A stretch of DNA of 64,000 nucleotides, taken from positions 248,001 through 312,000 of the forward strand of contig NZ_VIRN01000037.1 of NCBI RefSeq assembly GCF_008107725.1. Direction: 5' to 3'. Below, one piece after another: positions 1-7,926 of this stretch. Below the pieces are notes generated by a model. It had not been told where the DNA came from and ran no database searches. It saw only the letters and a program-made list of their open reading frames with translations. Origin of the DNA: Marinobacter sp. BW6. GTDB lineage: Bacteria; Pseudomonadota; Gammaproteobacteria; Pseudomonadales; Oleiphilaceae. Position numbers and translations under genes: made by a program. Position 1 is the stretch's first letter. Every line of letters starts with the position of its first letter.

Positions 1-298
1 TTGGTTTCTCTTTCGTCACTTCCGGTTCTGACTCAGGCTCAGGTTCTGGATCGGGCTGGGCCGGCTCCGGTGGCACCACCGGTTTCGGCTTCTCCACCAG
101 GCGCGCCAGCCGGGGAGGAACCTTCTCCGCCTCGCTTCGCTCAATCTCCGGGACCTCCAGCATTGGGATCAGGAACGCCGGGGGCAAAAACAGCGTAAGC
201 ATCACCAGTACGATAGCCGAGAATCTTCGACCCTCGCCGAGATCACGACTCCATGGCAGCCCCGAACCACCCACAGAGGAATATCCGTTATCAGCCAT
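1..298 (-). CDS. TonB-like energy transducer, N-terminal part (cut by window edge)
   Basis: Reading on the minus strand from an ATG at 298, the frame stays open to the window edge. It encodes a short polar N-terminus, one hydrophobic segment at about residues 29-45, and then a Pro/Glu/Lys-rich stretch of Pro-Glu and Lys-Pro pairs. That is the layout of TonB or AgmX/PglI-type proteins, which are anchored in the inner membrane and span the periplasm. The C-terminal domain is outside the window, so the family cannot be fixed. The start overlaps the end of the ExbD gene by 8 bases, and the TolQ-ExbD-ExbD-TonB order supports an energy-coupling role. A plus-strand frame at 1-198 is the Pro-rich shadow of this gene. 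Confidence 0.7.
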   Translation of the reverse strand, partial: MADNGYSSVGGSGLPWSRDLGEGRRFSAIVLVMLTLFLPPAFLIPMLEVPEIERSEAEKVPPRLARLVEKPKPVVPPEPAQPDPEPEPESEPEVTKEKP

Positions 299-779
299 TG
301 CGGACCTCCCCTTCAACAGCCAGCCGCACCTGCCGATATTGCTCATCCACACAGGTCTGCATGACCTTCCGAAGCAACCGGTAATCGGTATCCCGACCCG
401 CCATAATGGTCACCTCAAGCCCCTCCTCGGGAATTTGGGACCAGCGGTTTCGGCGCCATGAAAGCTCTTCAGACAGGCCAGCGATATAGGTGTCGCTCGT
501 CTCAATGCCCTCCAGTCTTGCCACTTCACTGCCCTGGACCAGAATGGCATTGCCCGTCACCTGGACTGTCAGGCTCTCAACAGCCTCCTGTTGAGCCGTG
601 GACTTTGGCAGTGGCACGTCCGCGGTGTTCTGCATCACTTTCACATCCGAGGAATTCACCATCAGGAAAAACACCAGGATGGTAAAGATGTCCATCAGCG
701 AAACCAGGTTCAGGCCCCCTGGCTTGTGCATCCGGCCGTAATGCCGACGTATTCTTTTTGCCTTGCGAGACGTTTTCAT
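291..779 (-). CDS. ExbD/TolR-family protein, with conserved membrane Asp
   Basis: This is a 162-residue protein with a basic cytoplasmic N-terminus, one membrane helix at about 24-44 and a periplasmic domain, as in ExbD/TolR. These proteins work with an ExbB/TolQ channel to couple proton flow to envelope work. The motif SLMDIFTILVFFLM keeps the Asp (residue 30) that is protonated in this family. The start overlaps the stop of the upstream exbD-like gene as ATGA, implying translational coupling. The length is slightly above the usual 130-145 residues. The substrate or partner of the complex cannot be read from sequence. Confidence 0.85.
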   Translation of the reverse strand: MKTSRKAKRIRRHYGRMHKPGGLNLVSLMDIFTILVFFLMVNSSDVKVMQNTADVPLPKSTAQQEAVESLTVQVTGNAILVQGSEVARLEGIETSDTYIAGLSEELSWRRNRWSQIPEEGLEVTIMAGRDTDYRLLRKVMQTCVDEQYRQVRLAVEGEVRNG

Positions 780-1306
780 GCGCCCTCCGCTCGTTCGGCG
801 CTGCTGCTTGCTGCAAGCTGTCTGTCCTCGGGCGCATCCATCAGGGAGACATCAGGAAACAGCTCCCCTTCAACCACGCTGGCCGCAACCACCGCCGGAT
901 AAGAACGGACGGTATCCATCGCCGTGACCAGCGTCTGGTAATCAATGTCCGGTCCGACTTCCAACACGACGTCGGTTTTCTCCGGCACCCGGTTTTTTAT
1001 CTGCCGTAGTACCTGACGAAGGTTCGCGAAATCCTGCCCATGCTGGCCCACCGGCAGCACCCGGATCAGGCCGCGGTCGCTGTCGGCAATCTCGATACCT
1101 TCGGGAATCAAAGTAACCACGAGCCGGAACTCCTCTGGCTCCGGCGCCTGCCCGGATTGCATACCCGGAAAATTCAGCTCAATCATCCGGACCTGGCTGA
1201 ATACCATGCCAAGCAACAGGACGGGTACCAGCACAATCATGAGGTTGAGAAAGGCGGTGATATCCAGCTCCGGCGATGCATTTAACCTGCGGTGACGGCG
1301 TCTCAT
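776..1306 (-). CDS. ExbD/TolR-family protein lacking the usual membrane Asp
   Basis: This 176-residue protein has the ExbD layout: a short Arg-rich N-terminus, one membrane helix at about 15-38 and a periplasmic domain. The helix aligns well with ExbD, but at the position of the conserved proton-carrying Asp it has Asn (residue 21, in TAFLNLMIVLV). The neighbouring ExbD at 291-779 keeps the Asp. The two probably form a mixed periplasmic partner of the single TolQ-like channel, with only one protonatable subunit. That is inference. The gene sits 9 bases after the TolQ-like gene in the same operon. Confidence 0.82.
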   Translation of the reverse strand: MRRRHRRLNASPELDITAFLNLMIVLVPVLLLGMVFSQVRMIELNFPGMQSGQAPEPEEFRLVVTLIPEGIEIADSDRGLIRVLPVGQHGQDFANLRQVLRQIKNRVPEKTDVVLEVGPDIDYQTLVTAMDTVRSYPAVVAASVVEGELFPDVSLMDAPEDRQLAASSSAERAEGA

Positions 1307-1315
1307 GGCATGGAC

Positions 1316-1987
1316 TCAGGCGGCGGATGAGCGGGCGACGTTGCCCGCAACAGGGCTGGAACCGGGATCAGACACAATGTTCAGCAATTTCACCCCGGCC
1401 ATTTCAAAACTATCCACAATCTCGTTGGTCCGGGTCTGCAGTACCGCATGAAACATGAGCAACGGAATGGCCGACATCAGGCCGAAGGCCGTGGTGTTCA
1501 TCGCCACGGAAATACTTTCGGACAACAGGCTGGCTTTCTGGGAGGGGTCTGCCGCCGCTACGGCGGTAAAAGCGGCAATAAGACCAATAATGGTTCCCAA
1601 AAGGCCGAGCAGTGTGGCGATATTGGCCAGGGTCGCCAGGTACTGGGTGCGTTTTTCCAGGCGCGGCAGCACTTCCATCAGGCCCTCTTCCATGGCGTAT
1701 TCAATATCCTCCCGCCGGCTGTTGCTAAGCAGCCGGCCAATGCCGGCTCCCATGATCGAGGCAATGGCACTGTCGGAGTTGGTGGCAGCTTTCATGGCCC
1801 GCTGATAATCGCGTTTCCGAAGCAGCGGCAGGATGCCTCGCTCAAAGGCAATCCGGTTACGCCGTCTCACGGCAGAGAGATAAAAGAACCGCTCCAGAGT
1901 AATGGCCAAACCCAACGCCAATACGACAGCGATGGGGTACATGAAGGGCCCGCCTTCCTGGAAAAAACGTACGATGGTATCCAGCAT
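1316..1987 (-). CDS. MotA/TolQ/ExbB-family proton channel
   Basis: This 223-residue inner-membrane protein has the TolQ/ExbB pattern. There is an N-terminal membrane helix at about 16-36, a cytoplasmic loop starting with a basic stretch, and two long C-terminal helices at about 112-140 and 160-185. The motif GLLGTIIGLIAAF is typical of the family, as is the Ser/Thr-rich final helix. Members form pentameric channels around an ExbD/TolR dimer. Two ExbD-like genes and a TonB-like gene follow directly, and TPR proteins precede it. This suggests an energised envelope complex other than the housekeeping Tol-Pal system, since no tolA, tolB or pal gene is seen here. Confidence 0.9.
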   Translation of the reverse strand: MLDTIVRFFQEGGPFMYPIAVVLALGLAITLERFFYLSAVRRRNRIAFERGILPLLRKRDYQRAMKAATNSDSAIASIMGAGIGRLLSNSRREDIEYAMEEGLMEVLPRLEKRTQYLATLANIATLLGLLGTIIGLIAAFTAVAAADPSQKASLLSESISVAMNTTAFGLMSAIPLLMFHAVLQTRTNEIVDSFEMAGVKLLNIVSDPGSSPVAGNVARSSAA

Positions 1988-2000
1988 GATTGTTCTCCGG

Positions 2001-2351
2001 TTATTGCTGCTCAGTGACGGCTGAGTCTCCGAAGGGACTCAGGATCAGAGGATTAAGGTTTTCGCGAAACAGACGATGGCGCTCCAGGGCGACCGGATCA
2101 GCCGGCCGGACCAATTCCGGCGCCCGGTCATTCAGATCTGCCCTTGGTCGTCTTGGCAGGGTCGGCGCTTGCCAGGGCAGTATGTAAAGTACCCGGGGCT
2201 CGTCTTCGCCAAGACTTGCAGACAGGCCCTCAACACTGAGTCGGACAGTGTCGCCCTGATCCGCGTGGGCCTGGTTGAGGAACAGCACCTGAAGGCCCAC
2301 GAACATCAGTGCGTTAACAATAACTCTGGCGAATTTCCGCGTATCAACCAT
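2001..2351 (-). CDS. small exported protein of the Exb-TPR operon, unrecognised
   Basis: This 116-residue protein has a probable signal peptide (hydrophobic about residues 9-27, cleavage after NQAHA). The mature part is about 85 residues, polar, and rich in Arg, Pro and Leu. I do not recognise a family. Its ATG follows the TAA stop of the lipoprotein gene with no gap, and the TolQ-like gene starts 13 bases after its end. It is therefore a true member of the operon and probably a periplasmic accessory of the complex. Confidence 0.6.
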   Translation of the reverse strand: MVDTRKFARVIVNALMFVGLQVLFLNQAHADQGDTVRLSVEGLSASLGEDEPRVLYILPWQAPTLPRRPRADLNDRAPELVRPADPVALERHRLFRENLNPLILSPFGDSAVTEQQ

Positions 2352-2834
2352 TTACTCCAGCCTCCGTTCCAGGTCCGCAATCCAGCCGGCCACCTGCTGG
2401 TCGTCTTCTTCCGTCAGCTCCCGGTAGCGGTGGTAATGCTCAAGGGCGATTTCCAGGTCAAGCAGATAAAGCTCGGCGATCACGGCCAGGTTGAAATGCA
2501 ATTCCGCCACCTCCGGTGAATGGCTGATACCTGTTTCCAATAGTTTGGCCGCTTCGGCAAACCGGTACTGGTCCTTCAAGACCAGCGCAAGATTGTTCAC
2601 GGTCACGGCATTGGTCGGGTCCAACTCCACGGCTTTGCGCCAGGCTTTCACAGCGGCACCTTTGCGACCTTCTTCAAAAGCCGCCCGGCCTTCCTTTTCA
2701 TAGTTTGCCGCCAGTTCCGGATCGGTCTGGACCGGTGCCTCTGGCTGTCGGACTTCCTGCCCGGCACAACCGGCCAGGAACACCAACAGCAGTGCCCAGA
2801 GCAGCCCTGTCCTCAGCAACGGTTTACACGCCAT
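2352..2834 (-). CDS. TPR-containing lipoprotein
   Basis: This is a 160-residue protein. I chose the ATG at 2834 because it starts a clean lipoprotein signal (hydrophobic stretch followed by lipobox LAGC, lipidated Cys at about residue 22). The longer reading frame upstream has no signal and overlaps the preceding gene far more. Two to three tetratricopeptide repeats follow, with phrases such as NNLALVLKDQYRFAEAAKLL and a FNLAV repeat. TPRs mediate protein-protein contacts, so a scaffold role at the membrane is likely. The start overlaps the stop of the large TPR gene by 11 bases. Confidence 0.78.
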   Translation of the reverse strand: MACKPLLRTGLLWALLLVFLAGCAGQEVRQPEAPVQTDPELAANYEKEGRAAFEEGRKGAAVKAWRKAVELDPTNAVTVNNLALVLKDQYRFAEAAKLLETGISHSPEVAELHFNLAVIAELYLLDLEIALEHYHRYRELTEEDDQQVAGWIADLERRLE

Positions 2835-5631
2835 CGTTAGACTCCATGTTCCAGCTGAGCCACTTGACACTCCGCTCGTAACGTCCCGGGTGCAGTTCCG
2901 CAAGAACGCCAAGGCTTCGCCCGATCCAGGCGTCATAGCCCTCAGATGTGATCCGGCGGTGGTTTGCAGTGTGCAGTTCAATGGCCTTCTCTTCGAACGG
3001 ATAAGCCTCTTCCTCCAGCAGCATCTGGTACTGCATGGCCTCGAGCTCATTCAGGTCCGCAGGTGCGGCTGAGGACATCAGGTCCTTGGCCAGCCCACGG
3101 TAGAGCTCTGCCCTGCGGAACAACGACTCAGACAAAACGCGCTCGCCGCCCAGGGCTTCGGCATCCAGGAATCTCTGTCGCGCGGTCTCCAGCGCCTTCT
3201 GCTTGCGGTCCAGTGATTGCGCCAGGGGCTGACTCAGGCTGATGCTGGTAAACGCTGCAGCGGCACGGGCACCAAGCACCAGCGAAGACCGGGATGCCCA
3301 CTCAAGTGTTGCGGCACTGTGCCAGGCGCTGTCGAGCTCTGCCTGGACCAGCGCTTGCCGCCAGCCATCCGGATCGTCACCGGTTTCTACCAGGCGATAG
3401 CGAAATATCTGGAGCTGCTCATGCTCAGATCCGTCGCCGGCCTTTGGGCCGGTTGCAAGGTAATCCCTGTACAGAGCATTCCGCTCTGCTAGATTTCCGG
3501 CTTCACTCAACAGTTCCGCAGCACGTAGCTTAAGTTGCCAGGGATTGGCATGATTATCAGCGGCCTGGAGCAATTCTGATGCCGCCTGGGTCGGTTGATC
3601 GGACTGCATCCAGGCGTGTACCAGCTTCTCACTGATACCCGCCGCCAGCTCATGCTGAGGATGGTCGGTGCGGAACTCCTGCAGATCGACAACAGCGGCT
3701 GTCCAGTCTGATGCCTTGAGCAACGTGTTGGCGGCGTCATAGCGTGCCCGGATGGCGATTTCCGAGCCGGGTAGCACTGAGTCAACCCGCCGGAAATGGC
3801 CCACAGCCTCTGCGAGCCTGCCATTCGATGCTGCCACTTCCCCCTGGCGATAGACAGCCGTCGCCAGTTGCCCGCGAATGGCAGCTAGCTGCTCGCCTGT
3901 AACGCCTTTGATCTGATCGCTTTCGGCCAGATCCAGCGCCTGATTCCAGGCACGTTCCGCCAGGCCATAGTCGCCTTCTTTCTGACGGATCCGCGCCGTT
4001 ACCTGCCATGCCGCGTATTGCTCTTCCGGCGATGCCACCCGGGCGGTAAGAACCTGCGAGGCGTAATGCAGTGCCAGCTCATGATCGCCGGCCGTCAGCC
4101 ACCGAGCTGCCAGATCTGCCATCAAGCCAGAACTTCGGGTATCACCCGAAAATCGCCCGGTAAAACGATTGGCTTCGTCTGAAAGGTCCTGCAGTGCAGG
4201 TCTGAATGCGGGCGTCTTCGGCTGTTGGTTGACGCCATCCCTCAACAGGGTGACGGCAGCCCAGGCAGCATCAGCCGCCTCACTGTAACCGGGCGCTTCA
4301 TAGGCTGCCTTGCGAAAGTTCGCCAACGCGTTCCCAGCATCCCCTGCCTGCAGGCGGGCATCACCGGCCAGGCGCAAGACCTCCCCAGTCCGACCGACAC
4401 GCGACGCCAGCCCTTCATAGTAAACGGCCGCCCGTGCAAAGGCAGACTCGGCACTTGCCACCCGGCCCCGTTCTACAGAGCGGGTGCCGAGGTCGTAGTG
4501 ATAATCTGCCAGACGCCTGCTGTAACTACGCCACTTGTCCTGCTGGTCCGCATTCAAGTTAGCGTAGGCGGAATCCTCGCTATAGCTCTCGACGAATCGG
4601 GCGCGGGCAGCACGAACCCGTTCAGCGTCACCCGCCGCTTGCCAGACATCCACCACCTGCAAGCGGAAGGCGGGGATGGAATGATGATTGGGGGAATACT
4701 CAATGAACGCTCGATTGGCGGCGACACTCGATTTGGTCTCGCCCAGAATGGCGTAGTAGTCCGCGAGCCGGTCGAACAGAAGGTGCTCCCAGGGGCGCGG
4801 GCGCTCAATATCCAGCCACGAAATGAGGGTTTGCGGCCCACTATTTCGGGCCGCCATCAATGCCAGAACCCGGAAGGTGTCGTCGATGGTATCAACACTG
4901 GATTCCCTGACTGACTCGAGGCTTTGCTCCTGTGGCAGGAACTCATCAAGAACCTCGACAAAGGTTGCTGAAGCCCGGTCCCACGCAGACGGCCCCTGTT
5001 TGAACTGGCTCCAACCAAGCATGTATCTGGCTTTGGCGCTGAATTCTCCGCTGTCGTCGGATTCAATCAGTTGCCGGTAGCCGCTCTCCGCCTCAGCGTA
5101 TTGACCAGCGGCAAAGGCGGATTCCGCCAACCGGAACCGGGCCTCCGGTACCAGAGGCGATTCCGGGTACAGCCCCACCAGCTGTTTCAACCTCTGGATA
5201 GAAGGTTCCTGCTGCCCGGTCAGGGCATGAGCCTTGGCCATCTGGTAAAGCAGCTCATCCAGCCGCCCGCCGTAAGAGCCCCGCGCCAGAATGGACTCGT
5301 AACTGCTGATTGCTTCGCTGTAGACCTGCTCTTCTTCAGCCGGAGACAATCCAACATCTTCCCCTGACCGGTCCCGGATATTGCTGAGGCGATTGAGGGC
5401 ATCAATCCGCACCTCCGGCTCGTCGGACGTCCTGAACAGGCGGTGATAACGGCGGGCAACTTCCGAAGGCGAGATTGCCGGCATAGGCCTGCTTTCAAAG
5501 GTCAGGAAAACCGGACGCATATCTCCGATGGTTTCGCCGTCCCGGCCGAGCTCCACACGGAAGGATTCCTGGGCCATGGCCGGCGCAACCATGAGTAAGC
5601 AAAGACAAAGGCTGTTTATCGACCGGATCAT
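2824..5631 (-). CDS. large periplasmic TPR-repeat protein
   Basis: This 935-residue protein has a cleavable signal peptide ending in PAMAQ (about residue 20). Most of the mature chain is helical repeats of TPR or Sel1 character, with recurrent Ala-rich pairs such as LYPESPLVPEARFRLAESAF and GQYAEAESGYRQL, and related motifs throughout. This resembles YbgF/BamD-like outer-membrane assembly scaffolds and the large TPR proteins found with ExbB/ExbD gene sets. I infer that it lies in the periplasm and organises the energised complex encoded downstream. The start overlaps the stop of the upstream gene as ATGA. Confidence 0.8.
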   Translation of the reverse strand: MIRSINSLCLCLLMVAPAMAQESFRVELGRDGETIGDMRPVFLTFESRPMPAISPSEVARRYHRLFRTSDEPEVRIDALNRLSNIRDRSGEDVGLSPAEEEQVYSEAISSYESILARGSYGGRLDELLYQMAKAHALTGQQEPSIQRLKQLVGLYPESPLVPEARFRLAESAFAAGQYAEAESGYRQLIESDDSGEFSAKARYMLGWSQFKQGPSAWDRASATFVEVLDEFLPQEQSLESVRESSVDTIDDTFRVLALMAARNSGPQTLISWLDIERPRPWEHLLFDRLADYYAILGETKSSVAANRAFIEYSPNHHSIPAFRLQVVDVWQAAGDAERVRAARARFVESYSEDSAYANLNADQQDKWRSYSRRLADYHYDLGTRSVERGRVASAESAFARAAVYYEGLASRVGRTGEVLRLAGDARLQAGDAGNALANFRKAAYEAPGYSEAADAAWAAVTLLRDGVNQQPKTPAFRPALQDLSDEANRFTGRFSGDTRSSGLMADLAARWLTAGDHELALHYASQVLTARVASPEEQYAAWQVTARIRQKEGDYGLAERAWNQALDLAESDQIKGVTGEQLAAIRGQLATAVYRQGEVAASNGRLAEAVGHFRRVDSVLPGSEIAIRARYDAANTLLKASDWTAAVVDLQEFRTDHPQHELAAGISEKLVHAWMQSDQPTQAASELLQAADNHANPWQLKLRAAELLSEAGNLAERNALYRDYLATGPKAGDGSEHEQLQIFRYRLVETGDDPDGWRQALVQAELDSAWHSAATLEWASRSSLVLGARAAAAFTSISLSQPLAQSLDRKQKALETARQRFLDAEALGGERVLSESLFRRAELYRGLAKDLMSSAAPADLNELEAMQYQMLLEEEAYPFEEKAIELHTANHRRITSEGYDAWIGRSLGVLAELHPGRYERSVKWLSWNMESNDGV

Positions 5632-7025
5632 GGCTGTGCTTCCTCCAGGTTCTGAAGGGCGAGATACTCATACAGGTGGGCAATCTGCTGCTCGGTTTTG
5701 TCCAGTGCGAAGGCCATCTGCTGGTCCCTGGCTTCGACATAATTCAGTGCCAGGTCGTCCAGCGCCGCCTCAGACGCTCCAAGCAACTGACGAACAGACG
5801 CTGACAGCGCATCGTTGCGCTCTTTCAGTGCCATGACTGAGCGACGTAACCGTTCCAGGGTTCCCGATTGCCCTGAAACGTTACTCCGGACCTGACTCAA
5901 TCGGGTCTGGGCGTCTTTGAGGGTTATCTGGAGAGCCTCGATAGGGGCTTGCTGGCCAGGCGCTGCCTTATCCGCAACGCTTTGCAACCGTGTAGCAAGC
6001 TCTTCCCCCCGCAAAGAAAGGTCGGCGGTGCTTTGCTCGGTGTCCTGCTGATGGATGCCGATCAGCTGTTCTGTCAGAGCTTCCTGAAATACCTCCAGAT
6101 CGTGACCGTAGCGTTCAAGTTTTACCGCCATAGAGCGAAGGGCTGCCACCCTCCCCGTGGCTCTCTGGGCATTCGGGTCTTCCATAAAACCCAGAAGGTA
6201 GGCCATCCGCGGCTGGGTCAGTGTACGGCTGTCGGCCAAGAACCAGTCGATTCCGGTTTCCCGGGCATCTTCCACCAGGGTTTTATAGGCCCCCTGTTCC
6301 CGAATCTTTCCGGCCAGTTTGCGAAGGGTGACCCGCTCACTCTCGAACGCAGCGTTGGCGGCAAGGTAGGCTTCTCCGGCCTGTCCGAGGTAGCCGGAAA
6401 GATCGTAGCCACGCCCCATGCCAATCCAGGCGTCGGCAACCCCGGGATACGCCAACGGATACTTCCTGGCCCGGTGCCAGCTCTGCATGGCGGCCCGGTG
6501 ATTGCCCTTCTCTGCCAGGGCCAGGCCATGAAGGTAAAGCGCCCTTGGCGTGTTAAAGCTATCGAGATCGACCTTCTCCAGAAAACTAATCGCCTTATCG
6601 AACTCTTCGTGCCCGTACGCAAGGTAGCCCGCGCGCACCAGCAGATTATTCTTCAGGTGCTGACTGCGCTCGGAGTCGGCATCACCGTCTGACATGGCTA
6701 ACGCCACCCGCAGAGCAACCAGCGCCCTGGCCGGGTTGAGATCGGTTTTCGCATAATCGCTGGCAAGATTGAGGTAACCCAGGGCCGCCCAGTAGCCCTC
6801 TTTCATGCCGGCCAGGATTCGCCCGGCCTCATCAGTACGGCCCGCGGTTCGTGCCTTTTCGGCATCTTCATAAAGCGCTTGCTGTCGGCCATCCCCAAGA
6901 TCGACGCCGACTTCTCCGGCCTGCCGGAATTGCTTGAGACCAGAAAGCACATCCTCCGGCGTGGCCGCCACGGATAAACCGGAAACAGTCAGAGGCAACA
7001 CAAATAGCAGGACCCGCAAAATCAT
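5628..7025 (-). CDS. exported TPR-like and coiled-coil protein
   Basis: This 465-residue protein has a signal peptide (hydrophobic 3-20, cleavage near VAA). Residues of about 45-260 are TPR-like helical pairs, with repeated phrases such as LNLASDYAKTDLNPARALVAL and LYLHGLALAEKGNHRAAM. Residues of about 330-460 are rich in Glu, Gln, Leu and Arg in heptad-like order and probably form a coiled coil. No catalytic motif is visible. It starts 6 bases after the upstream gene and overlaps the large TPR gene by 4 bases, so the three form one translational unit. Confidence 0.75.
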   Translation of the reverse strand: MILRVLLFVLPLTVSGLSVAATPEDVLSGLKQFRQAGEVGVDLGDGRQQALYEDAEKARTAGRTDEAGRILAGMKEGYWAALGYLNLASDYAKTDLNPARALVALRVALAMSDGDADSERSQHLKNNLLVRAGYLAYGHEEFDKAISFLEKVDLDSFNTPRALYLHGLALAEKGNHRAAMQSWHRARKYPLAYPGVADAWIGMGRGYDLSGYLGQAGEAYLAANAAFESERVTLRKLAGKIREQGAYKTLVEDARETGIDWFLADSRTLTQPRMAYLLGFMEDPNAQRATGRVAALRSMAVKLERYGHDLEVFQEALTEQLIGIHQQDTEQSTADLSLRGEELATRLQSVADKAAPGQQAPIEALQITLKDAQTRLSQVRSNVSGQSGTLERLRRSVMALKERNDALSASVRQLLGASEAALDDLALNYVEARDQQMAFALDKTEQQIAHLYEYLALQNLEEAQP

Positions 7026-7031
7026 GGCGGC

Positions 7032-7580
7032 CTACTCCCACTCCACGAAAGAAACCCGAGGCTCGTAATCGGGCGCCCGGGCTTCAAGGCTCATCTGCAA
7101 ACGGAGCTCGCCGGGGCGTTTTCTGAACCGATGGGTGGATTCCCTCCGCACAAAATCATCATCGGCAGAGCGGGCAGTAATAACCGTTTTCAACTCGTGC
7201 TCGCCGTTTTCCAGGTTTCCGGTGAACAACTGCTGGATTCCGCCGCGCTCAAGCGATGCCCGCTCTCTATCTGAATACAGGTGGGAAGCCACGGGCTGGC
7301 CATTGACGAACAGCTCGACGGAATCAAGATCCAGGGCATCCCGGCTTTGAAGTGTCAGAAAAACTGCCAGACGGGTATTGGCTGGATGCAGAACCTTCTG
7401 TTCCAGGGCGAATACGCGCTCGGAATGGCTGGCGACCTCGGCCCTCAGGCGTTCGAGGTCCTCGTCAAGATCGGCGGCGGCTGTAGACGCAGCAGCCAGC
7501 AATGCCAGAACCAGTGACCCGATGGCGAATACCCTGCGGTGTTTTATCCGGCGCCTTTGTGGTTGTTGTGTGCCGAACAT
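7032..7580 (-). CDS. exported hypothetical protein, first gene of the Exb-TPR operon
   Basis: I chose the ATG at 7580 (182 residues). It is preceded closely by AGGAGG, and the longer frame to 7649 would place phased regulatory repeats inside coding sequence. A basic N-terminus is followed by one hydrophobic helix at about 19-36 ending in ASTAAA (signal peptide or anchor). A short heptad-like helix comes next, then a domain of mixed strands carrying FVNGQPVASHLY. I do not recognise the family. Its position as first gene suggests a dedicated periplasmic component of the machine. Confidence 0.65.
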   Translation of the reverse strand: MFGTQQPQRRRIKHRRVFAIGSLVLALLAAASTAAADLDEDLERLRAEVASHSERVFALEQKVLHPANTRLAVFLTLQSRDALDLDSVELFVNGQPVASHLYSDRERASLERGGIQQLFTGNLENGEHELKTVITARSADDDFVRRESTHRFRKRPGELRLQMSLEARAPDYEPRVSFVEWE

Positions 7581-7603
7581 AAGCCTCCTGCCCTTTTGCT
7601 TCT

Positions 7604-7657
7604 GTAACCCTTGCAAACTTCTGTAACAGAACGGCAGAAAGCGTAACACTTGGTAAC
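7604..7657. promoter_or_regulatory. phased GTAAC repeats upstream of the Exb-TPR operon
   Basis: The pentamer GTAAC occurs at 7604, 7623, 7643 and 7653, so the copies are 19, 20 and 10 bases apart. The first two lie in identical decamers CTTCTGTAAC (7599-7608 and 7618-7627). This near-integral helical phasing just upstream of the first gene resembles sites for tandem-binding OmpR/PhoB-type response regulators, whose half-sites repeat every 10-11 bases. The regulator is unknown. Confidence 0.4.
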
Positions 7658-7841
7658 CGCCAAGAACGGTATCCAGGTCACCAAATGAGAAACGCGAGTC
7701 GGGCAGGTGAAGAAAGTTAAAAGTGTCGAGTTATTTGACGGAATTCAGGGCGGGAGACAGTTTGCAGTTCAGGATTCGCACCATCGGATTTTTAAACGAC
7801 TGTTTTAACAGCTTTTAATCCAACTGGCCCTGTATTTGCTC

Positions 7842-7926
7842 ACTGGAAAGCGGCGGGAGTGCCTTCAGGCAACCCCGCTTGATATGCCGAGCTTTGCCGA
7901 TGCCCTCAACCGCATCGGCTTTTTTT
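7842..7926 (+). ncRNA. candidate plus-strand small RNA end (two hairpins)
   Basis: Between two minus-strand genes there is a plus-strand hairpin at about 7847-7880 (AAGCG and CGCTT, GGG and CCC, GCC and GGC pairing around a TTCA loop). A clear terminator hairpin follows it. No plus-strand coding region of any length precedes it. This is what the 3' part of a small RNA would look like. I could not identify a convincing promoter, and the 5' end is unknown. It could also be structure in the 3' region of the minus-strand gene. Confidence 0.25.
7896..7926 (+). terminator. plus-strand intrinsic terminator without an upstream gene
   Basis: A perfect 8-bp stem GCCGATGC / GCATCGGC (7896-7903 and 7912-7919) with an 8-base loop is followed by seven T's. 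On the minus strand the same stem is not followed by T's, so it points to a plus-strand transcript. Confidence 0.6.

Noticed and set aside
1..198. Plus-strand Pro-rich reading frame
   Set aside because: It is the antisense shadow of the TonB-like gene, whose minus-strand frame has a membrane helix and fits the operon.
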